Assembly: GCF_900111495.1 (NCBI RefSeq)
Contig: NZ_FOIU01000001.1
Location: forward strand, 930,001 to 994,000
DNA from: Chryseobacterium wanjuense
GTDB taxonomy: Bacteria; Bacteroidota; Bacteroidia; Flavobacteriales; Weeksellaceae
DNA: 64,000 bases
Direction of reading: 5' to 3'
The position numbers and the translations under genes are program-made. Below are positions 15,270 through 24,924 of the stretch, one piece after another. Within the stretch, counting starts at the first letter, position 1. Every line of letters begins with the position of its first letter. The notes beneath the pieces were generated by a model. That model searched no databases. It was not told the origin of the DNA and saw nothing but the letters and a program-made list of their open reading frames with translations.

Positions 15270-18095
15270 ATGAAACAAAGTGATTTAAAGTATTCATGTC
15301 TCATTGCTGTTTTATACTTCGGTATGAACGTCAATGCGCAGGTTACTCCAAAAGATTCTACGACTAAGGAGCAGAAGATTGAAGAGGTGGTTCTTATTGG
15401 ATATGGAACGCAGAAGAAGGAGAATGTGACGGGGAGTATTGGTGTTGTTTCAGCAAAAGACCTTGCAGATAAGCCAAACGCAAACCCAATAAGCTCAATT
15501 CAAGGGAAATTATCCGGTGTGCAAATTTTAAATTCAGGATCGCCGGGAGGATCTCCCAGGATTGATATTAGGGGAATTAGTTCCATGAGTGGTAAACCTG
15601 TATTTATTGTAGACGGTACGATTACAGATGATATATCGTTTTTAGGACCTCAGGATATCGAGTCCATGAGTGTTTTAAAGGATCCTTCGAGTTTAGCAAT
15701 TTATGGAGCGAGAGCAGCGAATGGTGCTGTAATCATTAAAACAAAAACTGGAAGAGGGAAGAAGCCTGTTTTTAATTTTAATTCTTATTTAGGATTTAAA
15801 ACAGTAACAAACATTCCTAAAATGGCTAACAGCGACCAGTACATCGAACTATATAATGAAAAGCTGATCAATGATACGGGTTCCAGTAATGGATCTATAT
15901 CAAGAGCTCAATTTCCTGCTGATACAGACTGGTTTAAAGAGATTTTTAGAACCAGTGTGATTAATTCTAATGATTTTTCAGCTTCAGGAAGTTTAGGAAA
16001 GCTTAATTATTATGGAAGTATCGGGTATTTACAAGATCAAGGTAATTTAGCAGCAGGAAGAGGAATTAACTCTGGAAGCGAATTTAACAGATTAAATACT
16101 AAGTTAAATTTAAGCTATAAAATTACAGATAACATTACAATTGGTGACAACTTTACATTCTCCAAAATGCGTACGGATTTAGCTCAAAATCCTTTGCTGG
16201 ATGCTTACAATTCGCCACCAATTTTCCCAGTAATGAATCCAAATACTGGAAATTATCAATACTTTACCGGATATTCAATACCGAATTCCAGAGCAAAATT
16301 AGATTTATATAGATCTCAAATAAGACAAGAAAGATTATTAAATAATGTTTGGGGAGAATATAAATTCTTAAATGACTTTACTTTAAGAGTAAGTTATACT
16401 ACCGATAACACCAATAGTAATCAATACGAGTTTACACCAACATTTACATATGTTCCTGTTGACCAGCAGAAAGCATCTGTATTAATTACAAGAGATTCCA
16501 GAAATAGAAATTATGTTTGGGATAATACTTTAACTTGGAAAAAAGCTTTTGGCGGTCATAATATTGAATTATTAGCGGGCTTTTCGAGAACAAGAAACTC
16601 ATTCACACCAATTTACGGATCTGCATTAAATGTTAATTACGACGGTACAAATGGTTCATTACAGATTGCTAATGGAACAGATGGTTTCTATGTTTCGAAT
16701 TACGATGTTATAAGAGGAAATTTACCTGATGAATATAGAATAGAATCGTTTTTCGGAAGACTTAATTATGATTATAAAGGAAAATATTTAATTAATGCAT
16801 CTCTTCGTAGAGACGGAACTTCCAAATATTCTTCTGATGATAGATACCATTTCTTTCCTGCTGTAAGCGCAGGTTGGGTTATTTCAAAAGAAAGCTTCAT
16901 GAGCGAGCAGAATATCTTTAATCTTTTGAAATTGAGAGGAAGCTGGGGTAGATTAGGAAATCCTGATGTTCAAAGGGCTTATACACTTAATACTTCAATA
17001 ATTAATGCTGGAGCATATTTCGGAAATAATGGAAATCCTGCACAAACAATTGATACTATTATCGATCCATCTATTGGTTGGGAGATTTCAACAGGTAGAG
17101 ACATCGGACTTGAAATGGCTTTTTTAAATAATAAGTTAAAAGTTGAAGCGACTTATTTTGATAAGGATACTAAGGATGTTGTATATGGTGTTGTACAAGG
17201 AACGGTATCTGGAGCAAGCAACTGGAACAATTATATTACAAATGCTTATTCTTTCAATAACCGCGGATTTGAAGCTTCTGTAAATTATGATGCAAAAATC
17301 AGCGAAAACGTAAGACTTGGAGTGTATGGAAATATTACTACTTTGAAAAATGAAATTACTTCAGTTTTCAGTGGTTCCTATTTAGAAACAGGAGCTAGTT
17401 TATTTGGTAACTCTATTATCAGATTACAAGAAGGACAGGCTGTAGGTTCTTATTATGGGTATCAGGTTGCAGGTGTATTCCAAACAGATGCTGAAGCGGC
17501 AGCATCAGGTCAAAATGGAGGTCTTGCAAAAGCAGGTTGGTTCAAATTTGCAGATTTAGATGGAAACGGGATTATTGATGCAAGAGATAAAACGTTTCTA
17601 GGAAGCCCTGTTCCTAAAGGAACTTACGGATTTGGTGTGAATATGAATGTTTATGATTTTGATTTTGCTATAGATTTCCAGGGCGTATTTGGTAATAAAA
17701 TTTATAACTATAATAGAGAACAACGTTTCGGAAACGAGAACTGGGATTTGGATTTCTATAACAATAGATGGCATGGCGCGGGTACTTCTAATAGTTACTC
17801 GATGACAACAAACAATCAATCTGTCATCTTACCAAGCAGTTTCTATGTAGAAGATGGAAGCTACTTCAGAATTAGAAATATTCAGGTTGGATATACCTTG
17901 CCAAAAGTGTTTAGCAAATCTCTTTCTATCACAAGATTGAGATTATATGTAAGTGCTCAAAACCCTTGGACTAGTTTTAAATATCACGGATTCTCACCAG
18001 AAATCCTAAATACTGACAGGGTACAAATGGGAATAGATAATAATATTTATCCTATTTCAGCAATCTACACTTTTGGTATGAACTTAACATTTTAA
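15270..18095 (+). CDS. SusC/RagA-type TonB-dependent outer-membrane receptor
   Basis: 941 residues from the ATG at 15270; an upstream GTG at 15243 would put nine charged residues before the signal peptide (which ends NVNA before Gln). It lacks the N-terminal carboxypeptidase-like domain of many SusC proteins and goes straight to 'EEVVLIGYGTQKKENVTGSI', the linker and plug start, with 'RGISSMSGKPVFIVDG' and 'YGARAANGAVIIKTK' in the plug. The rest is a 22-strand barrel ending 'YTFGMNLTF'. It imports oligosaccharides with the SusD lid encoded 12 bases downstream. Confidence 0.95.
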   Translation: MKQSDLKYSCLIAVLYFGMNVNAQVTPKDSTTKEQKIEEVVLIGYGTQKKENVTGSIGVVSAKDLADKPNANPISSIQGKLSGVQILNSGSPGGSPRIDIRGISSMSGKPVFIVDGTITDDISFLGPQDIESMSVLKDPSSLAIYGARAANGAVIIKTKTGRGKKPVFNFNSYLGFKTVTNIPKMANSDQYIELYNEKLINDTGSSNGSISRAQFPADTDWFKEIFRTSVINSNDFSASGSLGKLNYYGSIGYLQDQGNLAAGRGINSGSEFNRLNTKLNLSYKITDNITIGDNFTFSKMRTDLAQNPLLDAYNSPPIFPVMNPNTGNYQYFTGYSIPNSRAKLDLYRSQIRQERLLNNVWGEYKFLNDFTLRVSYTTDNTNSNQYEFTPTFTYVPVDQQKASVLITRDSRNRNYVWDNTLTWKKAFGGHNIELLAGFSRTRNSFTPIYGSALNVNYDGTNGSLQIANGTDGFYVSNYDVIRGNLPDEYRIESFFGRLNYDYKGKYLINASLRRDGTSKYSSDDRYHFFPAVSAGWVISKESFMSEQNIFNLLKLRGSWGRLGNPDVQRAYTLNTSIINAGAYFGNNGNPAQTIDTIIDPSIGWEISTGRDIGLEMAFLNNKLKVEATYFDKDTKDVVYGVVQGTVSGASNWNNYITNAYSFNNRGFEASVNYDAKISENVRLGVYGNITTLKNEITSVFSGSYLETGASLFGNSIIRLQEGQAVGSYYGYQVAGVFQTDAEAAASGQNGGLAKAGWFKFADLDGNGIIDARDKTFLGSPVPKGTYGFGVNMNVYDFDFAIDFQGVFGNKIYNYNREQRFGNENWDLDFYNNRWHGAGTSNSYSMTTNNQSVILPSSFYVEDGSYFRIRNIQVGYTLPKVFSKSLSITRLRLYVSAQNPWTSFKYHGFSPEILNTDRVQMGIDNNIYPISAIYTFGMNLTF

Positions 18096-18107
18096 TTAGA
18101 AGATCTC

Positions 18108-19523
18108 ATGAAAAAAATATTTTTATCAATAGCTTTACTATCAGTAATAGTAAGTTGTAACGATTACTTAGATATACAACAAGAAGGGAGAACAGAGGCT
18201 TCATCATTCTTTAAAACGCAGGATGATGCATTGCAGGCAACAAGTGCTATATATAGTTTCCTTAGAAGCTGGGAAAACTCGGCTTTTCCATACCAGTTTG
18301 TTTTTGGTGTTCCGGCAGATGATGTTATCAAAGGATCTAATCCAGGCGATGCATCTTTTATCAATGCCTATGATAATTTTAGCTATACAGTAAGTGACGA
18401 AGGAGTAAGAGGATACTGGATCGGACAATGGCAGGCTGTGAACAGATGTAATCAGGTGATTACGAATGTTCCGAATATAGATATGGATAGTACGCTAAGA
18501 GGTAGACTTGTTGCAGAAGCTAAAATGCTGAGAGCTTATTTCTATTTCAATTTAGTAAGGATTTATGGTGGAGTTCCAATCTTCGATGGTATTCAGCAAA
18601 ATTATAATATTCCTAGAAATTCAGTAGAAGAAGTTTATAATTTTATCATCGCCGATCTTACCAGTGCTGCAGAGGTACTTCCTCAGACGTATGGAGCAGC
18701 AGATTTAGGAAGAGTGACGAAAGGGGCAGCTTTAGGATTATTGTCTAAAGTATATCTTTATAAAAAAGACTGGCAAAAAGCTTATGATACTTCAAATCAG
18801 GTAATTGCAATGGGATATGCCTTAGATCCGGATTTCAATCATTTATTCAGACCAGCTGGAGAATTCGGATCAGAATCTGTTTTTGAAGTAAATTGCCAAT
18901 GTTCTGCTCAATACGGAGGTAGTCAATATGCCGAAGTTCAAGGTGTTAGAAATCAGTTTGGATGGGGCTTTTTCACACCTTCTCAAGCATTAGAAAATGC
19001 ATTTGAACCTGGAGATATTCGTAAAGAATATACAATTCTTAGAAATGGTGAAGTAACACCGGAAGGTGATCTTATAGCTATGCAGGATCCAAATTCTGTT
19101 ACGACATTTAATCAAAAGATTTATGTTCCTACGTCATTGAATAATAGTGCTTGTGGTTACGGATCTATCCAAAATATCAGAATTTTAAGATTTGCAGAAA
19201 TTCTTTTAATTAATGCTGAAGCAGCTAATGAGTTAGGAAATACAGGAACAGCTGTAACAAATCTTAATAAAGTTAGAACCAGAGCTCAATTGCCGAATAC
19301 AACGGCTTCTACCCAAGGAGCTTTACGTACAGCAATCTGGCATGAGCGTAGAGTAGAATTGGCTTTAGAAGGTGATCGTTTTGTAGATCTTGTAAGAACA
19401 GGACAGGCGGCTACGGTTTTAGCTTCTTACGGATTTAAAGCTAATAAAAATGAAGTTTTCCCGATTCCTTTGGATGCAATGAACCAAAGTAACGGAACTT
19501 ATACCCAGAACCCTGGCTATTAA
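18108..19523 (+). CDS. SusD/RagB-type glycan-binding lipoprotein
   Basis: 471 residues. Lipobox 'VIVSC' (Cys17) and the opening 'NDYLDIQQEGRTEASSFFKTQDDAL', with 'RAYFYFNLVRIYGGVPIFD' and 'LAEAANELGNTG'-like TPR helices, are standard SusD. The end has 'RRVELALEGDRFVDLVRTGQA' and 'FPIPLDAMNQSNGTYTQNPGY'. It forms the surface lid on the SusC transporter and captures the polysaccharide fragment. The partner gene lies directly upstream; a terminator follows, so glycosidase genes downstream need their own or read-through expression. Confidence 0.95.
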   Translation: MKKIFLSIALLSVIVSCNDYLDIQQEGRTEASSFFKTQDDALQATSAIYSFLRSWENSAFPYQFVFGVPADDVIKGSNPGDASFINAYDNFSYTVSDEGVRGYWIGQWQAVNRCNQVITNVPNIDMDSTLRGRLVAEAKMLRAYFYFNLVRIYGGVPIFDGIQQNYNIPRNSVEEVYNFIIADLTSAAEVLPQTYGAADLGRVTKGAALGLLSKVYLYKKDWQKAYDTSNQVIAMGYALDPDFNHLFRPAGEFGSESVFEVNCQCSAQYGGSQYAEVQGVRNQFGWGFFTPSQALENAFEPGDIRKEYTILRNGEVTPEGDLIAMQDPNSVTTFNQKIYVPTSLNNSACGYGSIQNIRILRFAEILLINAEAANELGNTGTAVTNLNKVRTRAQLPNTTASTQGALRTAIWHERRVELALEGDRFVDLVRTGQAATVLASYGFKANKNEVFPIPLDAMNQSNGTYTQNPGY

Positions 19524-19544
19524 AATTAATCAATAAAAAACTTT

Positions 19545-19575
19545 AGAGGAGAATGAAAGTTCTCCTCTTCTTTTA
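19545..19575 (+). terminator. terminator after susD
   Basis: Nine-pair stem agaggagaa / ttctcctct, loop tgaaag, followed by TCTTTTA. The T run is imperfect, so read-through into the glycosidase genes is possible. Confidence 0.75.
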
Positions 19576-19601
19576 GGGATGAATTTTAAAATATTTAAAT
19601 T

Positions 19602-20990
19602 ATGAAAAGGATTGTACTATCAATTGCTGCAGCATCATTACTCGCAGCTTCCTGCAAAAATTCTCAGACTGTTAAGCCTTCAGACTCACAGGTTCAGGTG
19701 GTAAAAAATGATATTACCGACCAGCAGCTTATGGACAGAGTCCAGAAAGATGCCTTGAAATACTTCTGGGACTATGCAGAGCCCCATTCGATGTTGGGAA
19801 GAGAGCGTTATCATGAGGATAATATTTATCCGGATAATGACAAGCATGTCGTGACGACAGGAGGTTCAGGTTTTGGTCTGGCTACGATTTTAGTCGGGGT
19901 AGAAAGAGGATTTGTTCCTAGAAAAGAAGCGGTGAAACGATTGACCACGATGATGGATTTTCTGGCAAAAGCCGATCGCCACAAAGGAGCCTGGTCGCAC
20001 TGGATTAATGGAGAAACAGGAAAAACTGTTCCTTTCGGGAAAAAAGATAATGGTGGAGATTTAGTTGAAACCGCATTCCTTACTTCGGGGATTTTAATGG
20101 TTCGTGAATATTTCAAAAACGGAAACGCCGAAGAAAAAGCACTTGCCCAAAAATGCGACGAACTTTGGAAAGGAATTCAGTGGAATTGGTATACAAAAGG
20201 AGGTCAAAAAGTACTGTATTGGCACTGGTCACCGGAATATCAGTGGGAAATGAACTTTCCGCTGGAAGGCTATAATGAATGTTTAATCACCTATATTTTA
20301 GCTGCATCATCACCAACTTATCCAATCGATGCCGAAACTTATTACAAAGGCTGGACACGAAACGGAACTTATCTATCCGACAAAGAAAAATACGGACTTC
20401 CAATGTATGTAAAGCACAACGGAGCCGAAGAATATGGCGGACCGTTGTTCTGGGCACACTATTCATATATCGGTTTGGATCCAACAAATTTGTCGGATAA
20501 ATTAATAAAAAATTATTTTGATTTAAATAAAAATCAAGTCCTGATCGACTACAAATACTGTGTCGAAAATCCGAAACAATGGAAAGGATACGGACCAAAT
20601 TATTGGGGATTGACGGCAAGCTACTCAAGAAACGAGGACGGAAGTGTAGGCTACAACGCACATTTTCCGCAAAATGATCACGGTATCATCACTCCGACTG
20701 CGGCGTTGAGCAGTTTCCCGTATTCACCAAAGGAATCTATGGATTTTCTGAGGTTTATTTATACTCAAAAACCTGAATTTATTGGTTCTGCAGGGCCTTA
20801 CGACGCCACTTCGATCAATTATAATAACTGGACAACACCAAGATATTTAGCCATTGATCAGGGAACCATTGCCCCAATGATTGAAAATTACAGAACAGGA
20901 TTTTTATGGAAATTATTCATGAATGCTCCTGAAATTCAGCAAGGATTAAAGAAATTAAGCTTTAAATCTGAAAAATATAATATTAAATAA
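19602..20990 (+). CDS. GH144-like glucanase lipoprotein (glucoamylase-like domain)
   Basis: 462 residues. Lipobox 'LLAASC' (Cys18), then the alpha/alpha-barrel of the 'Glycoamylase' family: 'QKDALKYFWDYAEPHSMLGRE', 'TTGGSGFGLATILVGVERGF', 'GGDLVETAFLTSGIL', 'HNGAEEYGGPLFWAHYSYIG', 'YWGLTASYS' and 'HGIITPTAALSSFPY'. Characterised bacterial members (GH144, e.g. in Chitinophaga) are endo-beta-1,2-glucanases that release sophoro-oligosaccharides. Lying between SusCD and a GH3 gene, it is probably the surface or periplasmic endo-enzyme of this locus. Substrate is inferred from the family, not proved. Confidence 0.85.
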   Translation: MKRIVLSIAAASLLAASCKNSQTVKPSDSQVQVVKNDITDQQLMDRVQKDALKYFWDYAEPHSMLGRERYHEDNIYPDNDKHVVTTGGSGFGLATILVGVERGFVPRKEAVKRLTTMMDFLAKADRHKGAWSHWINGETGKTVPFGKKDNGGDLVETAFLTSGILMVREYFKNGNAEEKALAQKCDELWKGIQWNWYTKGGQKVLYWHWSPEYQWEMNFPLEGYNECLITYILAASSPTYPIDAETYYKGWTRNGTYLSDKEKYGLPMYVKHNGAEEYGGPLFWAHYSYIGLDPTNLSDKLIKNYFDLNKNQVLIDYKYCVENPKQWKGYGPNYWGLTASYSRNEDGSVGYNAHFPQNDHGIITPTAALSSFPYSPKESMDFLRFIYTQKPEFIGSAGPYDATSINYNNWTTPRYLAIDQGTIAPMIENYRTGFLWKLFMNAPEIQQGLKKLSFKSEKYNIK

Positions 20991-21008
20991 TTTTAAGAGT
21001 TAAAACAA

Positions 21009-21041
21009 AGCCTTGTCAAGGTTTTAAACCTTGACAAGGCT
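21009..21041. repeat. palindrome CCTTGTCAAGG...CCTTGACAAGG
   Basis: Sixteen-base arms agccttgtcaaggttt / aaaccttgacaaggct around a single base. Related palindromes with TTTGTCAAAG arms lie at 26706-26738 and 51946-51977. No T run follows, so it is not an ordinary terminator. Confidence 0.7.
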
Positions 21042-21091
21042 CATAAATGAAAACCAAAACCAAAAAACTTTATCCAACCTAAATATTAAAA

Positions 21092-21799
21092 ATGAAATTA
21101 AAACTAAACCATTTACCACTATTACTTCTGCCGTTTTCATTGAGTGTACATGCTCAGGAAATCAAAGCAGAATTAAACAAAGAAGTCAAAAAACAGGAAA
21201 AAATTTCCTATGTCCTGGATTATCCGCAGAAAGTGAAAGGAAACGTTCCATTGATCGTGTTTCTTCACGGCTCGGGCGAAAGAGGAAGTGACCTTGAAAT
21301 GGTAAAAGCGCACAGCCCGTTCACGTACAAGAACCTGATCAAGGAGCCTGTGGCGATTTTAGCTCCTCAATGTCCGGAAAATATGTGGTGGGATACGGTA
21401 ACGGTTTATCATTTAATAAAAGAAATTCAGAAAAAATATAAGATTGATGCATCCAGAATTTACCTTACGGGACTCTCAATGGGAGGTTGGGGAACCTGGA
21501 AATTGGCGATGGAACATCCGGAATTATTTGCCGCTGTGGCTCCGGTTTGCGCTCCTGCAGACAGGGTGATGGAAGCGAATGTTGATCAGTATAAAAACTT
21601 ACCGATTAAAATTTTTCATGGAGGAAATGACGATATCGTTTCACCTATCAATTCAATCAACATGTATCAGGCGGTTAAAAAAATTAACCCAACTGTGACA
21701 TTAACTATTTTTCCTGATGACAACCACAATTCCTGGGACTCTACCTATTCAGACCCAAAACTGTATGAATGGATGCTGTCTCAAAAAAAAGAAAAATAA
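21092..21799 (+). CDS. secreted alpha/beta-hydrolase (esterase)
   Basis: 235 residues with a signal peptide ending VHA before Gln. 'PLIVFLHGSGERGSD' is the oxyanion strand, 'GLSMGGWGTW' the nucleophile elbow (Ser129), 'HGGNDDIVSP' carries the acid (Asp180/181) and 'DDNHNSWD' the base (His212), so the triad is complete. The family (dienelactone hydrolase/LpqC-like, CE1-related) includes acyl- and feruloyl-esterases. Within this locus it may remove acyl groups such as acetyl or succinyl from the glucan; that role is inferred from context. Confidence 0.82.
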   Translation: MKLKLNHLPLLLLPFSLSVHAQEIKAELNKEVKKQEKISYVLDYPQKVKGNVPLIVFLHGSGERGSDLEMVKAHSPFTYKNLIKEPVAILAPQCPENMWWDTVTVYHLIKEIQKKYKIDASRIYLTGLSMGGWGTWKLAMEHPELFAAVAPVCAPADRVMEANVDQYKNLPIKIFHGGNDDIVSPINSINMYQAVKKINPTVTLTIFPDDNHNSWDSTYSDPKLYEWMLSQKKEK

Positions 21800-21844
21800 T
21801 TTATTTAATCTAATAATGTCCGGAATTTTAAAAAGTTGTTATCA

Positions 21845-21924
21845 ATTGCTGAGTGAAACGCCCTCGCGAACAAAAAATATCAGCAATAATTGTTATAAAA
21901 CTTAGCGGACTTTACGTTAAAAAC
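21845..21924 (+). repeat. degenerate intergenic repeat 'TTGCTGAGTG...CGCGAAC', copy C
   Basis: Reads attgctgagtgaaacgccctcgcgaacaaaaaat and, 40 bases on, actttacgttaaaaacct. Third copy of the family at 2040-2140 and 5572-5665. It occupies the gap between the esterase and GH3 genes. Confidence 0.6.
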
Positions 21925-22024
21925 CTGACACTATTAAAAAATAAGTAAAGTGTAAAAAAGCTTTGCACTTTACCAAAAAAAATTAAAACAAAAAAATAGA
22001 ACTATAATTAAAGAAGATAGATTT

Positions 22025-24352
22025 ATGAAAAAGTTAATTGTAATCGCGACTTTAGCGCTTTCGCCCGTGTTTTCTGCACAGGAAATGGTAACGAAACCTG
22101 TTCAGTCTTATCAGACGGCTCAGTATCAGGCGAAAAAGAAAGCTTTCGTAGACAATCTTTTGTCGAAAATGACATTAGACGAAAAAATTGGGCAGCTGAA
22201 TTTGCCAAGTTCGGGAGATTTCACGACCGGATTAGCCCAAAGTTCGGATATCGGAAAAAAAATTGAAAAAGGTTTAGTCGGAGGATTATTCAATATAAAA
22301 GGGGCAGATAAAATCAAAGCCGTTCAAAAAGTTGCCGTTGAAAAAAGCCGTCTGAAAATTCCTTTGATTTTCGGGATGGATGTGATCCACGGTTATGAAA
22401 CGACTTTCCCGATTCCATTAGGGTTGGCTGCTTCTTGGGACATGAATTTGGTTCAGCAGTCGGCAAGAATTGCAGCAAAAGAAGCTTCTTCAGACGGAAT
22501 CAACTGGACATTCTCTCCAATGGTCGATATCTCCCGCGAACCAAGATGGGGAAGGGTTTCCGAAGGTTCGGGTGAAGATCCGTATTTAGGAAGTGAAGTG
22601 GCAAAAAACATGGTGTACGGTTATCAGGGGAAAGATTTATCTGTTGGAAACACAATCTTAGCCTGTGTAAAGCATTTTGCATTGTATGGAGCTGGTGAAG
22701 CGGGTAGAGATTACAATACGGTTGACATGAGCCATGTGAGAATGTTCAACGAATATTTTCCACCTTACAAGGCAGCTGTAGATGCAGGGGTAGCTTCTGT
22801 AATGGCTTCTTTCAATGAGGTTGACGGAGTTCCTGCAACCGGAAACAGATGGCTTCAGACTGAAGTTTTAAGAAACAGATGGAACTTCAAAGGTTTTGTA
22901 GTGACAGATTACACCGGTATCAATGAAATGGTAGACCACGGAATGGGAGATCTTCAGCAGGTTTCGGCTTTGGCTTTAAAAGCGGGAATCGATATGGATA
23001 TGGTAGGTGAAGGATTTTTAACGACTCTTAAAAAATCTTTAGACGAAGGAAAAGTTTCTCAGGCTGATATTGACATGGCGGCGAGAAGAATCCTTGAAGC
23101 GAAATATGATTTAGGACTATTTACCGATCCTTACAAATACGGAGATGCAAAATTGGCAGCAAAAGAAGTTTTCAACATGGAAAACAGAAATATTGCGAGA
23201 AGCGTTGCGGCTCAGTCAATGGTTTTGATGAAAAACGATAATCAGGTTCTTCCTTTGAAAAAATCAGGAACTGTTGCCGTGATCGGGCCATTGGTAAACA
23301 ATTCATTAAATATGCCGGGAACATGGAGTGTGGCAGCTCAGCATGATAAAGCGGTTAATTTAATGCAGGGTCTTCAGGCAAATTACGGAAAAGATGTAAA
23401 ATTCATCTCTGCTAAAGGTGCCAACATCGATTATGATGCAAAATTAGAAGATATTTACGCAGCTCACGGAAAGAAAACCGACAGAGACAACCGTTCAAAA
23501 GAAGCTTTATTGAAAGAAGCGGTAGACGTTGCCAATAAAGCAGACGTTATTGTTCTGGCGATCGGAGAATCGGCAGAAATGAGTGGTGAATCGTCTTCAA
23601 GAACTGAAATCACGATTCCTCAGTCTCAGGTTGATTTGTTAAATGAATTAAAAAAGACAGGAAAGCCAATCGCAATGGTGCTTTTCACAGGTCGTCCGTT
23701 AGCTTTAACGAATGTAAAAGATACTCCTGATGCCATTCTTAACGCTTGGTTCGCAGGTTCTGAAGCTGGAAATGCCATCGCTGACGTTCTTTTCGGAAAA
23801 GTAAATCCTTCAGGAAAACTTCCGATGACGTTCCCGAGAAGCTTAGGACAGGTTCCTATTTATTATAATGCTAAAAATACAGGTCGCCCGTTAGATCAAA
23901 AATTAGTTGACAAGTGTGAATACCAAAGATTCCGTTCCAACTATATGGATGAGTGTAACACGCCGTTGTATCCGTTTGGATTTGGGTTGAGTTATTCTAA
24001 ATTCAATTATTCTGATATTACAATTTCCAATGCCAATCCGAAAGGAAATCAGACAATCCAGGCTTCTGTTACGGTGACAAACTCCGGAAACTATGATGGA
24101 GCTGAGGTTGTTCAGTTATACATCAGAGATATGGTGGGAAGCATCACAAGACCGGTAAAAGAATTGAAAGGTTTCCAAAAAATTATGTTGAAGAAAGGAG
24201 AATCTAAAAAAGTGACCTTCGACATCACTCCAGAAAATCTGAAGTTCTACAACGGAGATCTGAAATACGATTGGGAGCCGGGAGAATTCGACATTATGAT
24301 CGGTACCAATTCTGAAGAGGTGAAACACTCAAAAATCAATTGGTCAAAATAA
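22025..24352 (+). CDS. bglX: GH3 beta-glucosidase (BglX-like)
   Basis: 775 residues. Signal peptide ending VFSA before Gln, then GH3 N domain ('GMDVIHGYETTFPIPLGLAASWD', 'SPMVDISREPRWGR'), nucleophile Asp295 in 'VVTDYTGI', GH3 C domain ('AIGESAEMSGESSSRTEI') and a fibronectin-III-like C-terminal domain ('SYSKFNYSDITIS' to end). It hydrolyses beta-linked gluco-oligosaccharides in the periplasm. Next to a GH144-type gene it would finish sophoro-oligosaccharides to glucose, as GH3 enzymes do in known beta-1,2-glucan loci. Ends at a terminator. Confidence 0.92.
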   Translation: MKKLIVIATLALSPVFSAQEMVTKPVQSYQTAQYQAKKKAFVDNLLSKMTLDEKIGQLNLPSSGDFTTGLAQSSDIGKKIEKGLVGGLFNIKGADKIKAVQKVAVEKSRLKIPLIFGMDVIHGYETTFPIPLGLAASWDMNLVQQSARIAAKEASSDGINWTFSPMVDISREPRWGRVSEGSGEDPYLGSEVAKNMVYGYQGKDLSVGNTILACVKHFALYGAGEAGRDYNTVDMSHVRMFNEYFPPYKAAVDAGVASVMASFNEVDGVPATGNRWLQTEVLRNRWNFKGFVVTDYTGINEMVDHGMGDLQQVSALALKAGIDMDMVGEGFLTTLKKSLDEGKVSQADIDMAARRILEAKYDLGLFTDPYKYGDAKLAAKEVFNMENRNIARSVAAQSMVLMKNDNQVLPLKKSGTVAVIGPLVNNSLNMPGTWSVAAQHDKAVNLMQGLQANYGKDVKFISAKGANIDYDAKLEDIYAAHGKKTDRDNRSKEALLKEAVDVANKADVIVLAIGESAEMSGESSSRTEITIPQSQVDLLNELKKTGKPIAMVLFTGRPLALTNVKDTPDAILNAWFAGSEAGNAIADVLFGKVNPSGKLPMTFPRSLGQVPIYYNAKNTGRPLDQKLVDKCEYQRFRSNYMDECNTPLYPFGFGLSYSKFNYSDITISNANPKGNQTIQASVTVTNSGNYDGAEVVQLYIRDMVGSITRPVKELKGFQKIMLKKGESKKVTFDITPENLKFYNGDLKYDWEPGEFDIMIGTNSEEVKHSKINWSK

Positions 24353-24361
24353 ATCTTATAT

Positions 24362-24391
24362 AAAGTCATTTACTTGTTAAATGGCTTTTTT
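24362..24391 (+). terminator. terminator after GH3 gene
   Basis: Eleven-pair stem aaagtcattta / taaatggcttt (one G-T pair), loop cttgt, then TTTTT. Confidence 0.85.
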
Positions 24392-24463
24392 ATTTGGGGA
24401 AAAATTTCTCATCCCTACTTGGTATTGTTTTTGCTATGTTTAAAACTTAAAAAAATATAAATA

Positions 24464-24856
24464 ATGAAAAAAACAATTTTATTCGGAGCCATCCTAATTG
24501 GCTCTTTAGCATCTGCTCAAATGAGGATGGGTGGTGGTACAGATTCTTTCGGTTGCCCTTCTGATGGTGGATATAGCTATTCTGTAATATTGAATGATTG
24601 TATACAAATTTTTAACCAGAAAATTATAATGAAGCAGGTCGGTGCACCCCAAGGGCAGCCAATATCTAAGACTTGCGTCATCTTTAGTAAGAATAAGAAG
24701 CAAGCGGAAACCTTTCTTCCTGGTCAAAAACAAAGTATCATTCTTAGAAAAATGGGTAATTATTGGACAAATGGAATCTATCAATTAATTCCTACTGCTA
24801 ACGGCGGTTATGCGCTTAAGCAAGATGGGGATGTAATTTTCCAGTCAAATATTTAA
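24464..24856 (+). CDS. small secreted protein of unknown function
   Basis: 130 residues with a signal peptide (MKKTILFGAILIGSLASA before Gln19). The mature part starts Gly-rich ('MRMGGGTDSFGCPSDGGYSYS') and has three Cys in all ('FGCPS', 'NDCIQ', 'KTCVI'), so one disulfide is possible. No family recognised. The gene stands between two terminators and is therefore its own transcription unit. Confidence 0.65.
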   Translation: MKKTILFGAILIGSLASAQMRMGGGTDSFGCPSDGGYSYSVILNDCIQIFNQKIIMKQVGAPQGQPISKTCVIFSKNKKQAETFLPGQKQSIILRKMGNYWTNGIYQLIPTANGGYALKQDGDVIFQSNI

Positions 24857-24861
24857 AATAT

Positions 24862-24889
24862 AAAATCACTCTTTCGAGTGATTTTTTTT
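24862..24889 (+). terminator. terminator after secreted protein gene
   Basis: Stem aaaatcactc / gagtgatttt, loop tttc, then a T run of eight. Confidence 0.87.
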
Positions 24890-24924
24890 ATTTCAGGAAT
24901 TTTTTCACGCTTTTTCCATTAAGA

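Noticed and set aside
20279..21291. Extra plus-strand frames at 20279-20500 and 21031-21291
   Set aside because: They overlap the GH144-like and esterase genes in other frames and have Arg/Ser-rich shadow composition.
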